NCBI RefSeq assembly: GCF_000802305.1
Contig: NZ_JTDK01000006.1
Coordinates: 248,001 to 312,000, forward strand
Direction of reading: 5' to 3'
DNA: 64,000 nt
Source of the DNA: Microbacterium mangrovi
GTDB taxonomy: Bacteria > Actinomycetota > Actinomycetes > Actinomycetales > Microbacteriaceae
Of this stretch, positions 39,320 to 48,723 are shown piece by piece. A program made the translations under genes and the position numbers. The notes beneath the pieces are model-generated. The model was given only the letters and a program-made list of their open reading frames with translations, made no database searches and was not told where the DNA came from. Positions within the stretch are counted from its first letter, which is position 1. Each line of letters opens with the position of its first letter.

Positions 39320-40819
39320 GTGACGACCTTCGCCGACCTCGGCGTCGACCAGGACATCGTCGAGGCGCTCAGCGCGCGCGGCATCCAGGACGCGTTCCCC
39401 ATCCAGGAGCAGACCATCCCGCTGGGGCTTCCCGGCCAGGACATCATCGGCCAGGCCAAGACCGGCACCGGCAAGACCTTCGGCTTCGGCATCCCGGTCG
39501 TCCAGCGCCTCGGGCTCGACCCCGAACCGGGCGTCAAGGCGCTCATCGTGGTGCCCACCCGCGAACTGGCCGTGCAGGTGTTCGAAGACATGGACATGCT
39601 CACGTCGAACCGGTCCACGAGCGTGGTGGCCATCTACGGCGGCAAGGCGTACGAGGGCCAGATCGACCAGCTGAAGGCCGGCGCGCAGATCGTGGTCGGC
39701 ACCCCTGGCCGTCTCATCGACCTCGCCGGGCAGCGTCTGCTCGACCTGTCGAACGCCACGGAGGTCGTCCTCGACGAGGCCGACAAGATGCTGGACCTCG
39801 GGTTCCTCCCCGACATCGAGAAGATCTTCCAGAAGCTGCCGGCGGTCCGCCACACCCAGCTGTTCTCGGCCACCATGCCCGGACCCATCATCGCGCTCGC
39901 GCGCCGGTTCATGACCGACCCGATCCACATCCGGGCCACCGATCCCGACGAGGGGCTCACGCAGGCCAACATCCGTCACCTGGTCTACCGCGCCCACTCG
40001 CTCGACAAGGACGAGGTCATCGCCCGCATCCTGCAGGCCCGCGGTCGCGAGAAGACGGTCATCTTCACCCGCACCAAGCGCGCCGCGCAGAAGCTCGTCG
40101 ACGAACTCGGCGATCGCGGCTTCAACGCGGCCGCCGTGCACGGCGACATGAGCCAGGAGGCCCGCGAGCGTTCGATGGCCGCCTTCAAGGCCGGCAAGCG
40201 CGACGTGCTCATCGCGACGGACGTCGCCGCCCGAGGCATCGACGTCGACGACGTCTCGCACGTGATCAACCACACCATCCCCGACGACGACAAGACGTAC
40301 CTGCACCGCGCCGGCCGCACCGGTCGCGCCGGTCGCACCGGCGTCGCGGTCACGTTCGTGGACTGGGAAGACCTCCACAAGTGGGCGCTGATCAACCGCG
40401 CCCTCGAGTTCGGCCAGCCCGAGCCCACCGAGACCTACTCGTCCAGCCCGCACCTGTACACGGACCTCGACATCCCCGAGGGCACGAAGGGCCGGATCGC
40501 CACGGCGCCCAAGACGACGCCCGTGCGCACCGCGCCGCCGAGCGCCGCGGACGCCGCGGAAGAGGGCGCCTCCACCGGCGGCACGCGTCGCCGTCGCCGC
40601 CGCCGCACCGGATCGGAGCGTGTCGGCTCGACGTTCGAAGAGGAGTCGGCGGCATCCGGTTCCGAGTCCGGGTCCGCGCCGGCGTCCGCCGACGAGCCGG
40701 CCGAGGGCGCTGGCACGCACGACGGCCAGGGCAAGGAGCACCACGACGGCAAGCCGGCCGCCGCGCGTCGTCGCCGGCGTCGCCGCCCGACCGGCGGAAG
40801 CGCTCCGGCAGGATCCTGA
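39320..40819 (+). CDS. DEAD-box RNA helicase (RhlE/CsdA-like)
   Basis: 499 residues: Q motif FPIQEQTIP, Walker A AKTGTGKT, DEAD box as VLDEADKMLDLGF, SAT motif FSATMPG, and the C-terminal HRAGRTGRAGRTG. The last ~110 residues are a basic low-complexity tail (GGTRRRRRRR, AARRRRRRR) likely to bind RNA. GTG start. The mycobacterial counterpart is Rv3211. Its role in RNA turnover or ribosome assembly is inferred from family. Confidence 0.94.
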   Translation: MTTFADLGVDQDIVEALSARGIQDAFPIQEQTIPLGLPGQDIIGQAKTGTGKTFGFGIPVVQRLGLDPEPGVKALIVVPTRELAVQVFEDMDMLTSNRSTSVVAIYGGKAYEGQIDQLKAGAQIVVGTPGRLIDLAGQRLLDLSNATEVVLDEADKMLDLGFLPDIEKIFQKLPAVRHTQLFSATMPGPIIALARRFMTDPIHIRATDPDEGLTQANIRHLVYRAHSLDKDEVIARILQARGREKTVIFTRTKRAAQKLVDELGDRGFNAAAVHGDMSQEARERSMAAFKAGKRDVLIATDVAARGIDVDDVSHVINHTIPDDDKTYLHRAGRTGRAGRTGVAVTFVDWEDLHKWALINRALEFGQPEPTETYSSSPHLYTDLDIPEGTKGRIATAPKTTPVRTAPPSAADAAEEGASTGGTRRRRRRRTGSERVGSTFEEESAASGSESGSAPASADEPAEGAGTHDGQGKEHHDGKPAAARRRRRRRPTGGSAPAGS

Positions 40820-40820
40820 C

Positions 40821-40859
40821 GGAAGGCGCGTCGGTCTAGGCGTAGACCGGCGCGCTTCC
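40821..40859. terminator. Bidirectional terminator between helicase and PHP genes
   Basis: Arms 40821-40837 and 40844-40859 pair with one bulge and one G-U, loop AGGCGT. It begins one base after the helicase stop and overlaps the last codons and TAG stop of the convergent PHP gene. Confidence 0.75.
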
Positions 40860-41696
40860 CGTGGCGCGGTCGATGATGCGCTGCACCATGTCGTCCGACG
40901 TGGTGTTCTCGCCGGGAAGGTTGGGCTTGCCGGCTCCGTGGTAGTCGCTCGATCCGGTGACGATCAGATCGTGGGCGGCGACCAGCTCGCCCAGGCGCGT
41001 CAGCCCCGGCTCCCGGTTCTCCCGGTGACCGACCTCGAAGCCCGCCAGCCCCGCCTCGACGAGGCGCTCGAGCAGGTCTACCGGCAGCAGCCCGGCCCGC
41101 CCTGCCGGATGGGCGATGATCGGCACTCCCCCGGCCCCCACGACGAGCGAGACTGCCGTCAGCGGGTCGGGTGCGAACAGCGAGACGTAGTAGTCGCTGC
41201 GCGGGTGCAGGATGTCGGCGAAGGCCTCCGTGCGATCGGCCACGATGCCCCGCGCGATGAGCGCGTCGGCGATGTGCGGTCTGCCGACGGTCGCTCCGTC
41301 GGTCGTCTTGGCCACCACGTCGGCCCACGTCAGGTCGTAGTCGACGCCGATCCGCTCCACCATCACCGACACCCGCTTCTCGCGGGACTCGCGCACCCGG
41401 GCGATCATCGCCCCCAGGTCGGCGTCCTCGGGGTCGATGAGGTACGAGAGCACGTGCACGCTTCGGCCGCCGTACTTCGCCGACATCTCCATTCCCGGGA
41501 TGAACGTCATGCCGAGTTCGCGGGCGCGTCCGGCGGCTTCGGCCCACCCGGACGTGGTGTCGTGGTCGGTGAGGGATGCCGTGCGGATGCCGTGCGCATG
41601 GGCGGCATCCATCACCACCGCGGGAGACTCCGTGCCGTCGGAGTTCTGCGAGTGCAGGTGCAGGTCTGCCGGCCCTCGGAATCGCTGCGGAGTCAT
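40836..41696 (-). CDS. PHP-domain phosphoesterase (RNase AM / YciV-like)
   Basis: 286 residues of the polymerase and histidinol phosphatase (PHP) superfamily: ADLHLHSQNSDGTESP at the N-terminus, SLTDHDT, IIAHPAGR and a C-terminal TGSSDYHG supply metal ligands. Family members hydrolyse 3',5'-bisnucleotides (pAp) or trim rRNA 5' ends. ATG at 41696 lies 7 bases after a TACTGT box. Confidence 0.88.
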   Translation of the reverse strand: MTPQRFRGPADLHLHSQNSDGTESPAVVMDAAHAHGIRTASLTDHDTTSGWAEAAGRARELGMTFIPGMEMSAKYGGRSVHVLSYLIDPEDADLGAMIARVRESREKRVSVMVERIGVDYDLTWADVVAKTTDGATVGRPHIADALIARGIVADRTEAFADILHPRSDYYVSLFAPDPLTAVSLVVGAGGVPIIAHPAGRAGLLPVDLLERLVEAGLAGFEVGHRENREPGLTRLGELVAAHDLIVTGSSDYHGAGKPNLPGENTTSDDMVQRIIDRATGSAPVYA

Positions 41697-41703
41697 AACC
41701 CCG

Positions 41704-41709
41704 ACAGTA
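41704..41709 (-). promoter_or_regulatory. Leaderless -10 box of the PHP gene
   Basis: TACTGT on the minus strand, 7 bases before the ATG. It is back-to-back with the promoter of the divergent EEP gene. Confidence 0.4.
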
Positions 41710-41741
41710 CTGGCATCCGCTCATCTCACAGGCTGCTGACA

Positions 41742-41747
41742 TAGAGT
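41742..41747 (+). promoter_or_regulatory. Leaderless -10 box of the EEP-family gene
   Basis: TAGAGT followed by 7 bases and the GTG at 41755. Confidence 0.45.
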
Positions 41748-41754
41748 CGCGGAC

Positions 41755-42774
41755 GTGCTGCGGCTGCTCGGAATCGTCCTCGCTCTGCTGTGCGCAGTGG
41801 GCGCGGCGGTGATCACCTGGCCATCTCTGTTCCACCTCGAGCGGACCCTCCCCTTCGCTCAGATCGTGTCCTTCCGCGGGCTCGTCGCGGCCGGCTTCGC
41901 CGTGCTGCTGGTCGTCGCGCTGCTGCTCCTGTTCGTCCGGCCGATCCGTGCGTTCGCCGCCGCGCTGGCGCTCATCGCCCTCGTCGCCGGCGCGGCGAAC
42001 GCGGCGGTGGTGTTCTCCCGCGGAACGGGCACGGACGCGCTGCCGACCAAGAGCGGCGGCGCCATCCGGGTCATGGAGTGGAACACCGCCGGCGAGGCCA
42101 CGTCGCCCGAGACGATCGCGCAGACGGCGGTCGCGATGGATGCCGACGTCGTCACCCTGCCCGAGACCACCATCGCCACCGGCGAGAAGGTCGCGATCGC
42201 GATGCGCACGATGGGCCACCGGATGTGGGCGTACCACACGCAGTACGGCGAGCACGGCTGGGATGCCAGCTCCACGACCATCCTCATCAGCCCCCGGCTC
42301 GGCACCTACTCGGTGATCGAGTCCTCCGTCCACGGCACGAGCAACACCTCGACCGTGCCCAGCGCCGTGGCGATGCCCACGGACGGCAAGGGCCCGATCA
42401 TCGTGGCCGCGCATGCCGTCGCCCCGCGGCGTGTGGCGATGGCCGGCTGGCGGCACGACCTGCAGTGGATCGCCGACCAGTGCGCCTCGGCGAACGTCAT
42501 CGTCTCCGGAGACTTCAACGCCACCCTCGACCACATGACCGGGTACGGGGTCGACGGCGGCACGATGGGCCGGTGCCGGGATGCCGCGTCCCAGACGGGC
42601 AACGGGGGCGTCGGGACCTGGCCGACGAAGCTGCCCGCTCTCGCCGGAGCCCCGATCGACCACGTGATGGCCACGCCGAACTGGAAGGTCGCGGGCTCGC
42701 TCGTACTGCGCTCGCGTGACGGATCCGGCAGCGACCACCGCCCGCTGGTGGTCCAGCTCGACCCGGTCGGCTGA
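41755..42774 (+). CDS. Membrane-anchored endonuclease/exonuclease/phosphatase-family protein
   Basis: 339 residues with three N-terminal membrane helices (about 4-22, 42-62, 66-90) and an extracytoplasmic EEP domain: MEWNTAGEA, TLPETTI, SGDFNATLDH and the terminal GSDHRPLVVQL give the metal- and phosphate-binding residues. Probably a secreted-side phosphodiesterase or nuclease; substrate unknown. Confidence 0.85.
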   Translation: MLRLLGIVLALLCAVGAAVITWPSLFHLERTLPFAQIVSFRGLVAAGFAVLLVVALLLLFVRPIRAFAAALALIALVAGAANAAVVFSRGTGTDALPTKSGGAIRVMEWNTAGEATSPETIAQTAVAMDADVVTLPETTIATGEKVAIAMRTMGHRMWAYHTQYGEHGWDASSTTILISPRLGTYSVIESSVHGTSNTSTVPSAVAMPTDGKGPIIVAAHAVAPRRVAMAGWRHDLQWIADQCASANVIVSGDFNATLDHMTGYGVDGGTMGRCRDAASQTGNGGVGTWPTKLPALAGAPIDHVMATPNWKVAGSLVLRSRDGSGSDHRPLVVQLDPVG

Positions 42775-42819
42775 CCGGCGTCGGACGCCGAAGCGGCCGG
42801 CCGGTGCGAGACTGGAGGC

Positions 42820-44238
42820 ATGAACTCCGCCGCTGACGCCGTCACCGAATCCACCCAGCACAAGAGCGGCACCACGAACCGCCGCCAGCCGTTCCCGCAG
42901 GGCTTCCTCGACACGATCTCGGTGGGGTGGGCCGCCCGTCCCGAGACCACGCCGCCGGCGCGCCCCCAGGCCGAGTTCGCCGCCGCGCGCCGGGCCCGTC
43001 TCTCGGCCGAATTCCCCGGCAAGCGCCTGGTGATCCCGGCCGGCGAGCTCAAGCAGCGCAGCAACGACACGGACTACCCGTTCCGCGCCCACTCCGCGTT
43101 CGCTCACCTCACGGGCTGGGGAGCGGACTCCGAGCCGGGTTCGGTGCTCGTCCTCGATCCCACGGAGTCCGGCCACTCCGCGACGCTCTACTTCCGCGAG
43201 CGTGCCGACCGGACGACGACCGAGTTCTACAGCGACGCGCAGGTCGGCGAGTTCTGGATCGGTCCGCGGCCCGCGCTCGCCGGCGTCGCCGCAGACCTCG
43301 CGATCGACACGGCGCACATCGATTCGTTCGACGCGTCCGAGGACGACCTGGTGGTCGACGCGGACGACGATCTGACCCGCGCCGTGTCCGAACTTCGCCT
43401 CGTCAAGGACGACTACGAGATCGCCCAGATGCGCCTCGCCGTCGACGTCACCGCACGCGGCTTCGACGACATCATCCGCGAGCTCCCCCGAGCCCAGGCG
43501 CACGAGCGGGGCGAACGCATCGTCGAGGGCGTCTTCCACCAGCGCGCCCGTTCCGACGGCAACGGCGAGGGCTACGACACCATCGCCGCCTCCGGGCCGC
43601 ACGCCTGCTACCTGCACTGGACGCGCAACGACGGCGCGGTCGTCGACGGCGACCTGATCCTCGTCGACGCCGGGGTCGAGATCGACAGCCTCTACACGGC
43701 CGACATCACCCGCACCATCCCGGTCGCCGGGACCTTCACGCCCGTGCAGCGCCGCGTCTACGAGACCGTCCGCGAGGCCGCGGACGCCGCCTTCGCGATC
43801 GCGCGGCCCGGCATCCGGTTCCGCGAGCTGCACGAAGCGGCGATGGGCGTCATCGCGCGGCGCACGGCCGAGTGGGGCCTGCTCCCTGTCACCGCCGAGG
43901 AGGCACTCGATGCGGACCGGGGCGGACAGCACCGCCGCTACATGGTGCACGGCACCAGCCACCACCTCGGCATCGACGTGCACGACTGCGCCCAGGCGCG
44001 GCGCGACATGTACTACGACGGCGTCCTCACCCCGGGCATGGTGTTCACCATCGAGCCGGGCCTGTACTTCCAGATCGACGACGTCACCGTGCCCGAGGAG
44101 CTCCGCGGCATCGGCGTGCGCATCGAGGACGACGTCCTGGTCACCGCCGACGGGGTGGAGAACCTCTCCGCCGGCATCCCGCGCACGGCCGACGAGGTCG
44201 AGGCCTGGGTGGCCCGGGTGCGCTCGGACGCGCGGTGA
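42820..44238 (+). CDS. pepP: Xaa-Pro aminopeptidase (PepP, M24B)
   Basis: Removes N-terminal residues before proline. 472 residues: N-terminal AMP_N domain (about 40-185) and a C-terminal pita-bread metallopeptidase with ligands in DAGVEIDSLYTADITRT, HGTSHHLGIDVHD, EPGLYF and the final RIEDDVLVT. GGAGG lies just upstream of the ATG. Coupled by a GTGA overlap to the following gamma-glutamyltransferase gene. Confidence 0.95.
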   Translation: MNSAADAVTESTQHKSGTTNRRQPFPQGFLDTISVGWAARPETTPPARPQAEFAAARRARLSAEFPGKRLVIPAGELKQRSNDTDYPFRAHSAFAHLTGWGADSEPGSVLVLDPTESGHSATLYFRERADRTTTEFYSDAQVGEFWIGPRPALAGVAADLAIDTAHIDSFDASEDDLVVDADDDLTRAVSELRLVKDDYEIAQMRLAVDVTARGFDDIIRELPRAQAHERGERIVEGVFHQRARSDGNGEGYDTIAASGPHACYLHWTRNDGAVVDGDLILVDAGVEIDSLYTADITRTIPVAGTFTPVQRRVYETVREAADAAFAIARPGIRFRELHEAAMGVIARRTAEWGLLPVTAEEALDADRGGQHRRYMVHGTSHHLGIDVHDCAQARRDMYYDGVLTPGMVFTIEPGLYFQIDDVTVPEELRGIGVRIEDDVLVTADGVENLSAGIPRTADEVEAWVARVRSDAR

Positions 44239-46028
44239 GCGACGGCTTCACGCCCCCGGCCGACTTCACCACCCGCCCGACCCTGACGGGCACGTTCGGC
44301 ATGGCCGCGTCCACGCACTGGATCGCCACGGGCGTCGCACAGGCGATGCTCGAGCGCGGTGGCAACGCGTTCGACGCCGTGGTGGCGGGCGGATTCGCGC
44401 TGCACCTCGTCGAGCCGCACCTGAACGGCCCGGGCGGTGACCTCGTCGGCATCTTCGCGACCGCCGACGCGCCGGTCACGCCGCGCGTTCTGATGGGGCA
44501 GGGCCCCGCACCCGCCGGGGCCACGATCGAGCACTTCCGCTCCGAGGGCCTCGACCTCGTCCCCGGCGCGGGCGGGCTCGCGGCGGCGATCCCGGGAGCG
44601 GTGGATGCCTGGCTGCTGCTCCTTCGGGACCACGGACGGATGCCGCTCGCCGATGTCCTCTCCCCCACCATCGAGTACGCGCGCACCGGAGTGCCGCTGT
44701 CGGCCTCCGCGGCCGCGACGCTGGGGCGCGTTGCCGGACTCTTCCGTGATCACTGGCCGTCTTCCGCGGAGCTGTGGCTGCCCGACGGCGCGATGCCCGC
44801 CGACGGCGACGTGGTGCGCTACCACGCCTATGCGCGGCTGCTCGAGGGTCTCGTGGACGCCGCCGCGCCGGCCGCCGACCGGGCCGTCGCCATCGACGCG
44901 GCCCGTGCATTCTGGGCCGAGACGGTCGGCCGGGAGGCAGCCGCGTTCCTCGCGACGCCGCACCGGCATTCCGACGGCGCCGACCACGCCGCAGTGATCC
45001 GCGCGTCGGACGTCACGGCTTTCCGGGCATCGTTCGAAGAGGCGGTGACCGTCCGCTTTCGCGGTCGCACCGTCGCGAAGGCGGGCGTCTGGACGCAGGG
45101 TCCGGCACTCCTGGAGGCCCTCGCCGTCCTCGACGGTCTTCCGGACGAGAAGCTGGACCCCTCCCGCCCGGAGGGCGCGCACACGATCGTCGAGACGCTC
45201 AAGCTCGCCCTCGCCGACCGGGACGCATTCTTCGGCGACGGGGTCGACGCTTCCGTTCTGCTCACGCCCCCGTACGTGTCCGCCCGCCGGGATCAGATCG
45301 GAGCCGAGGCGTCGCGCGCCTGGCGGCCCGGCGCACCGGCTGGCGTCCGCGGCTTCCACCCTCCGCTCGTCATCGGCGATCAGACCGACGAGGACGATTC
45401 GCTCGGCGTCGGCGAGCCCACGGTCGCACCCACCGGCCAGACCCGCGGCGACACCTGCCACATCGACGTCGTCGACCGGTGGGGCAACATCGTCGCGGTC
45501 ACGCCGTCGGGAGGATGGCTCCAGTCGTCGCCGACGATCCCGGCGCTCGGCTTCTGCCTGGGCACGCGACTGCAGATGACCTGGCTCGACGGGGCCGCAC
45601 CCTCCGCGCTGCGGCCGGGCGCGCGCCCGCGCACGACGCTGACGCCCACCCTCGTGCTCACGGACGACTCGGCGATGGCGATCGGGACACCCGGCGGCGA
45701 CCAGCAGGACCAGTGGCAGCTGCCCGCTCTGCTCCGGATGCTCGTCGGCGGCTATACGCCGCAGCAGGCGATCGACGCGCCGGCGCTCCACACGACCGCC
45801 TTCATCGACTCCTTCTGGCCGCGCACGTGGACCCCGGCCGGTGTCGTCGTGGAGCGGCGGATCGGGGTCGACGTCATCGACGGGCTCCGGGCCCGCGGCC
45901 ACGATGTGGCGGTGTCCGGCGACTGGTCGCTGGGAAGGCTGTGCGCCGTGGGCGTGGACCGCCGCACGGGTCGGCTGTGGGCGGCGGCGAACCCCCGCGG
46001 GATGCTGGGGTACGCCGCCGGCCGGTGA
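44235..46028 (+). CDS. ggt: Gamma-glutamyltransferase-family Ntn hydrolase
   Basis: 597-residue autoprocessing enzyme. The expected nucleophile is T407 in TRGDTCHIDVVD, so cleavage would give a large subunit of about 406 and a small one of about 190 residues; SGGWLQSSP and GTPGGDQQDQWQ form the oxyanion/binding loops. No signal peptide is visible, so it may be cytoplasmic, unlike classical GGT. Members act on glutathione, cephalosporin side chains or capsule; substrate not assignable. Coupled to pepP, suggesting peptide turnover. Confidence 0.87.
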   Translation: MSDGFTPPADFTTRPTLTGTFGMAASTHWIATGVAQAMLERGGNAFDAVVAGGFALHLVEPHLNGPGGDLVGIFATADAPVTPRVLMGQGPAPAGATIEHFRSEGLDLVPGAGGLAAAIPGAVDAWLLLLRDHGRMPLADVLSPTIEYARTGVPLSASAAATLGRVAGLFRDHWPSSAELWLPDGAMPADGDVVRYHAYARLLEGLVDAAAPAADRAVAIDAARAFWAETVGREAAAFLATPHRHSDGADHAAVIRASDVTAFRASFEEAVTVRFRGRTVAKAGVWTQGPALLEALAVLDGLPDEKLDPSRPEGAHTIVETLKLALADRDAFFGDGVDASVLLTPPYVSARRDQIGAEASRAWRPGAPAGVRGFHPPLVIGDQTDEDDSLGVGEPTVAPTGQTRGDTCHIDVVDRWGNIVAVTPSGGWLQSSPTIPALGFCLGTRLQMTWLDGAAPSALRPGARPRTTLTPTLVLTDDSAMAIGTPGGDQQDQWQLPALLRMLVGGYTPQQAIDAPALHTTAFIDSFWPRTWTPAGVVVERRIGVDVIDGLRARGHDVAVSGDWSLGRLCAVGVDRRTGRLWAAANPRGMLGYAAGR

Positions 46029-46037
46029 CCTTCGCGG

Positions 46038-46709
46038 TCAGCCCGCGGTCGCGGGTCTGAGGGCCGCGACGACGACGTCGGCGATCGCGTCGACGATCTG
46101 CGCCGACGTGCGCTTCTGACCCCCGACCTTGTAGCTGTGGTCGCCGTCGACCCAGACGATGCGCGCATCGGCGCAGGAGGCGACGGCTTCTTCGAGCTGC
46201 TCGTGCGGCACGACGAACGGGTCGGTGCGCCCGGACACGAACACCTGCGGCTGCGTGATGCGCGGGAGGTGCTCCACGCGCGGCTTGTCCGGTCTCCCGG
46301 GCGGATGCAGCGGGTAGCTGAGGTACAGGAGACCGGCCGGCGCGATGCGCCCCTCCGCGGCCGCCAGGGAGGCCATGCGCCCGCCGTAGGAGCGACCGCC
46401 CGCCCAAACCGGAAGATCGCCGAACGCCGCCGAAGCCAGCACCTGTTCCCAGGCCGTGACCGCGTGCGCGGCGGGGCCCGGCACCCGGCGTCCGAGCTCG
46501 GCGTAGGGCAGGTTGAAGCGCAGCGTGCTGACGCCGCGCCGGGCGAGTGCGGCGCACAGGTCGACGAGGAACGGGCTGTCGTAGCGCGATCCTGCGCCGT
46601 GCGTGAGGACGTACGCCGCCCAGGCGGCATCGGCCGTGGTGACCGCCGCGCTCACGTCGACCGCGCCGGCGGCGAGGTCGACGCGGATGCGGCGCTCGTC
46701 GGGGCTCAT
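46038..46709 (-). CDS. Alpha/beta-hydrolase (dienelactone-hydrolase-like, KANL3/Tex30 type)
   Basis: 223 residues: oxyanion region LTHGAGSRYDSPF, nucleophile serine in AGGRSYGGRMAS, aspartate in VSGRTDPFV and histidine in VDGDHSYKV. Probably a hydrolase of unknown substrate. ATGA overlap with the upstream stress-protein gene; converges with ggt, only 9 bases away. Confidence 0.85.
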   Translation of the reverse strand: MSPDERRIRVDLAAGAVDVSAAVTTADAAWAAYVLTHGAGSRYDSPFLVDLCAALARRGVSTLRFNLPYAELGRRVPGPAAHAVTAWEQVLASAAFGDLPVWAGGRSYGGRMASLAAAEGRIAPAGLLYLSYPLHPPGRPDKPRVEHLPRITQPQVFVSGRTDPFVVPHEQLEEAVASCADARIVWVDGDHSYKVGGQKRTSAQIVDAIADVVVAALRPATAG

Positions 46710-47365
46710 TCGCCCGGGCGCGGCGGCTGCTCGTCGGGCCCCTGGGGCGGCTCTGCCTCGGGCGCCGCCTCCGGCTCGACCCCGGGGACGGCAGGCGGTG
46801 CGAGCCGCTCGCCGTAGCGAGGCGGCTCCTGACCGGTGGGCGGCGGGGCGCTCGGCGGCGGGGTGCTCGACGACGAGGCGGGCGGCACGACGGGTGCGGC
46901 GGGGCCGGCGCCCAGGATCTGCCGGGCACGGTGGATGCTGGTGGGAAGCACCGTGACGTCGTAGTGGTCGGCCAGCACCTGCGTGACCGAGGCGAAGTCG
47001 CGCCGGCGTCGCATCAGCGCATAGCCGATGATGCTCAGCAGCATGCCCAGCGCGATGCCGATGAACATCACGCCGACGAAGGCGGAGATCGGCACCGACG
47101 GCGTGCCGAGCACGAAGATGGCCGAGAAGATGAGGCCGAGGAGCAGGCCGTTCATCGCGCCCTGGCGGGCCGCGGTGGCGTACCCGAGGCGCCCGGTGAC
47201 CCGCTCGATGGAGCGCAGGCCGCTGCCGACGATGGCGATCTCGCGGGCGGGGACGCCCGCGGAGATCAGCGTGGACACCGCCTTCTGCGCGCCCTCGTAC
47301 GCGGGAAAGCTTGCGACGATCTCGCCCGTCTCGGTGCTGTTCCGGCCCGGGCCCGACATACTCAT
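46706..47365 (-). CDS. General-stress-protein 17M-like membrane protein
   Basis: 219 residues. N-terminal GSP17M/YflT-like domain (about 15-60: VASFPAYEGAQKAVSTLISAG), two central membrane helices (MNGLLLGLIFSAIFVLG; FVGVMFIGIALGMLLSIIGYAL), a second short alpha-beta segment and a Pro/Glu-rich tail of about 65 residues. Function unknown. Divergent from the MgtE_N/CBS gene. Confidence 0.78.
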   Translation of the reverse strand: MSMSGPGRNSTETGEIVASFPAYEGAQKAVSTLISAGVPAREIAIVGSGLRSIERVTGRLGYATAARQGAMNGLLLGLIFSAIFVLGTPSVPISAFVGVMFIGIALGMLLSIIGYALMRRRRDFASVTQVLADHYDVTVLPTSIHRARQILGAGPAAPVVPPASSSSTPPPSAPPPTGQEPPRYGERLAPPAVPGVEPEAAPEAEPPQGPDEQPPRPGE

Positions 47366-47420
47366 GGCTCCATCCTCGCATGCGGGGCGCGCGGTTCATC
47401 TGCGGTGCGCCTCGTCCGAC

Positions 47421-47426
47421 TACGCT
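47421..47426 (+). promoter_or_regulatory. Leaderless -10 box of the MgtE_N/CBS gene
   Basis: TACGCT ends 7 bases before the GTG at 47434. Confidence 0.5.
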
Positions 47427-47433
47427 TGAGCGA

Positions 47434-48723
47434 GTGAGCACGCAGAGGGTCTTCGTGGCGCGCCTGGCCGGGTGCGCGGTTTTCGACCCCGCCGGCGACC
47501 GGCTGGGCAAGGTCCGCGACGTCGTGGTCGTCTATCGCAACGACGCTCCTCCGCGGGTCATCGGCCTCATCGCCGAGATTCCCGGGCGGCGCCACGTCTT
47601 CATGTCGATCGGGCGCGTGACCTCGATCGCCACCGGGCAGGTCATCACCACCGGCCTCATCAACGTGCGTCGCTTCGAGCAGCGCGGCGGCGAGGTCCGC
47701 GTCATGGCCGAACTCCTCGGTCGCAAGGTCTACTTCCGCGACGGCAGCGGGTACGCCGTCATCGAGGACGTCGCCATCGAGCGCAACCGGCTCGGCGAGT
47801 GGGACGTCGGTCAGCTGTTCCTGCGCAAGCCGAAGACCACCGCCTCGCCGTTCGCCAAGGGCCCCACGACGTTCGCCCAGTGGGGCGACGTGCGCGAGCA
47901 GCAGAATCCGGGTGAGGCCCAGTCCGCCGAGCAGCTGATCGCCAGCTATTCCGATCTGAAGCCGGCCGACCTGGCCAACACGCTGCTGGATCTGCCCGCC
48001 GATCGCCTTCTCGAGGTCGTCGACGAGCTCAGCGACGACCGGCTCGCGGATGCTCTGGAAGAGATGCCCGAGGACGAGCAGGTGCACATCCTCGAATCGC
48101 TCGACGACGAGCGCGCCGCCGACATCCTCGACGCGATGGAGCCGGACGACGCCGCGGACGTCCTGGGCCAGCTCTCGGACGAGCAGCGCGAGGGCCTGCT
48201 GGAGCTCATGGAGCCCGAAGAGGCCGAAGACATCCGCGCCCTCCTGAAGTACAACCCGGACACCGCCGGCGGTCTCATGACCTCCGAGCCCATCGTCCTG
48301 TCGGCGGATGCCACGGTCGCCGAGGCACTCGCCCTCATCCGACGCCACGAGCTGCACCCGGCACTGGCTGCGGCGGTCTTCGTGACCCTGCCGCCGTACG
48401 AGACTCCGACGGGCCGCCTGCTGGGCACCGTGCACTTCCAGCGGATGCTGCGCTACCCGCCGCACGAGCGCCTCGGCGCGATCATCGACGACACGCTCGA
48501 CCCGGTCCCCGCCACGGCGTCCGCCGCGGAGGTCGCGCGCATGCTCGCCAGCTACAACCTCGTGTCGCTGCCGGTCATCGATCAGGCTCATCGCCTCGTG
48601 GGCGCGGTGTCGGTCGACGACGTTCTCGACTACCTCCTCCCCGAGGACTGGCGATCTCATGACTCCCGGTCCGAACCCGATCCCGTTCCCACTGACACTG
48701 CGAGTATTCCAAGGAGGCGCTGA
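47434..48723 (+). CDS. Soluble MgtE N-terminal/CBS-domain protein
   Basis: 429 residues without membrane helices. A PRC-barrel-like N-terminus (about 5-120; VFVARLAGCAVFDPAGDRLGKV) is followed by an MgtE_N superhelix (about 150-265; repeats such as LADALEEMPEDEQVHILESL and DAADVLGQL) and a CBS pair (about 280-410). The MgtE transport domain is absent, so this is a regulatory relative of the Mg2+ channel, perhaps a Mg2+ or nucleotide sensor. Its stop overlaps the ATG of the DUF1003 gene (TGATG). Confidence 0.87.
   Translation: MSTQRVFVARLAGCAVFDPAGDRLGKVRDVVVVYRNDAPPRVIGLIAEIPGRRHVFMSIGRVTSIATGQVITTGLINVRRFEQRGGEVRVMAELLGRKVYFRDGSGYAVIEDVAIERNRLGEWDVGQLFLRKPKTTASPFAKGPTTFAQWGDVREQQNPGEAQSAEQLIASYSDLKPADLANTLLDLPADRLLEVVDELSDDRLADALEEMPEDEQVHILESLDDERAADILDAMEPDDAADVLGQLSDEQREGLLELMEPEEAEDIRALLKYNPDTAGGLMTSEPIVLSADATVAEALALIRRHELHPALAAAVFVTLPPYETPTGRLLGTVHFQRMLRYPPHERLGAIIDDTLDPVPATASAAEVARMLASYNLVSLPVIDQAHRLVGAVSVDDVLDYLLPEDWRSHDSRSEPDPVPTDTASIPRRR

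Noticed and set aside
40435..43983. 1182-codon minus-strand frame opposite the helicase tail, EEP and pepP genes
   Set aside because: Crosses several genes on both strands; low-complexity translation without motifs.
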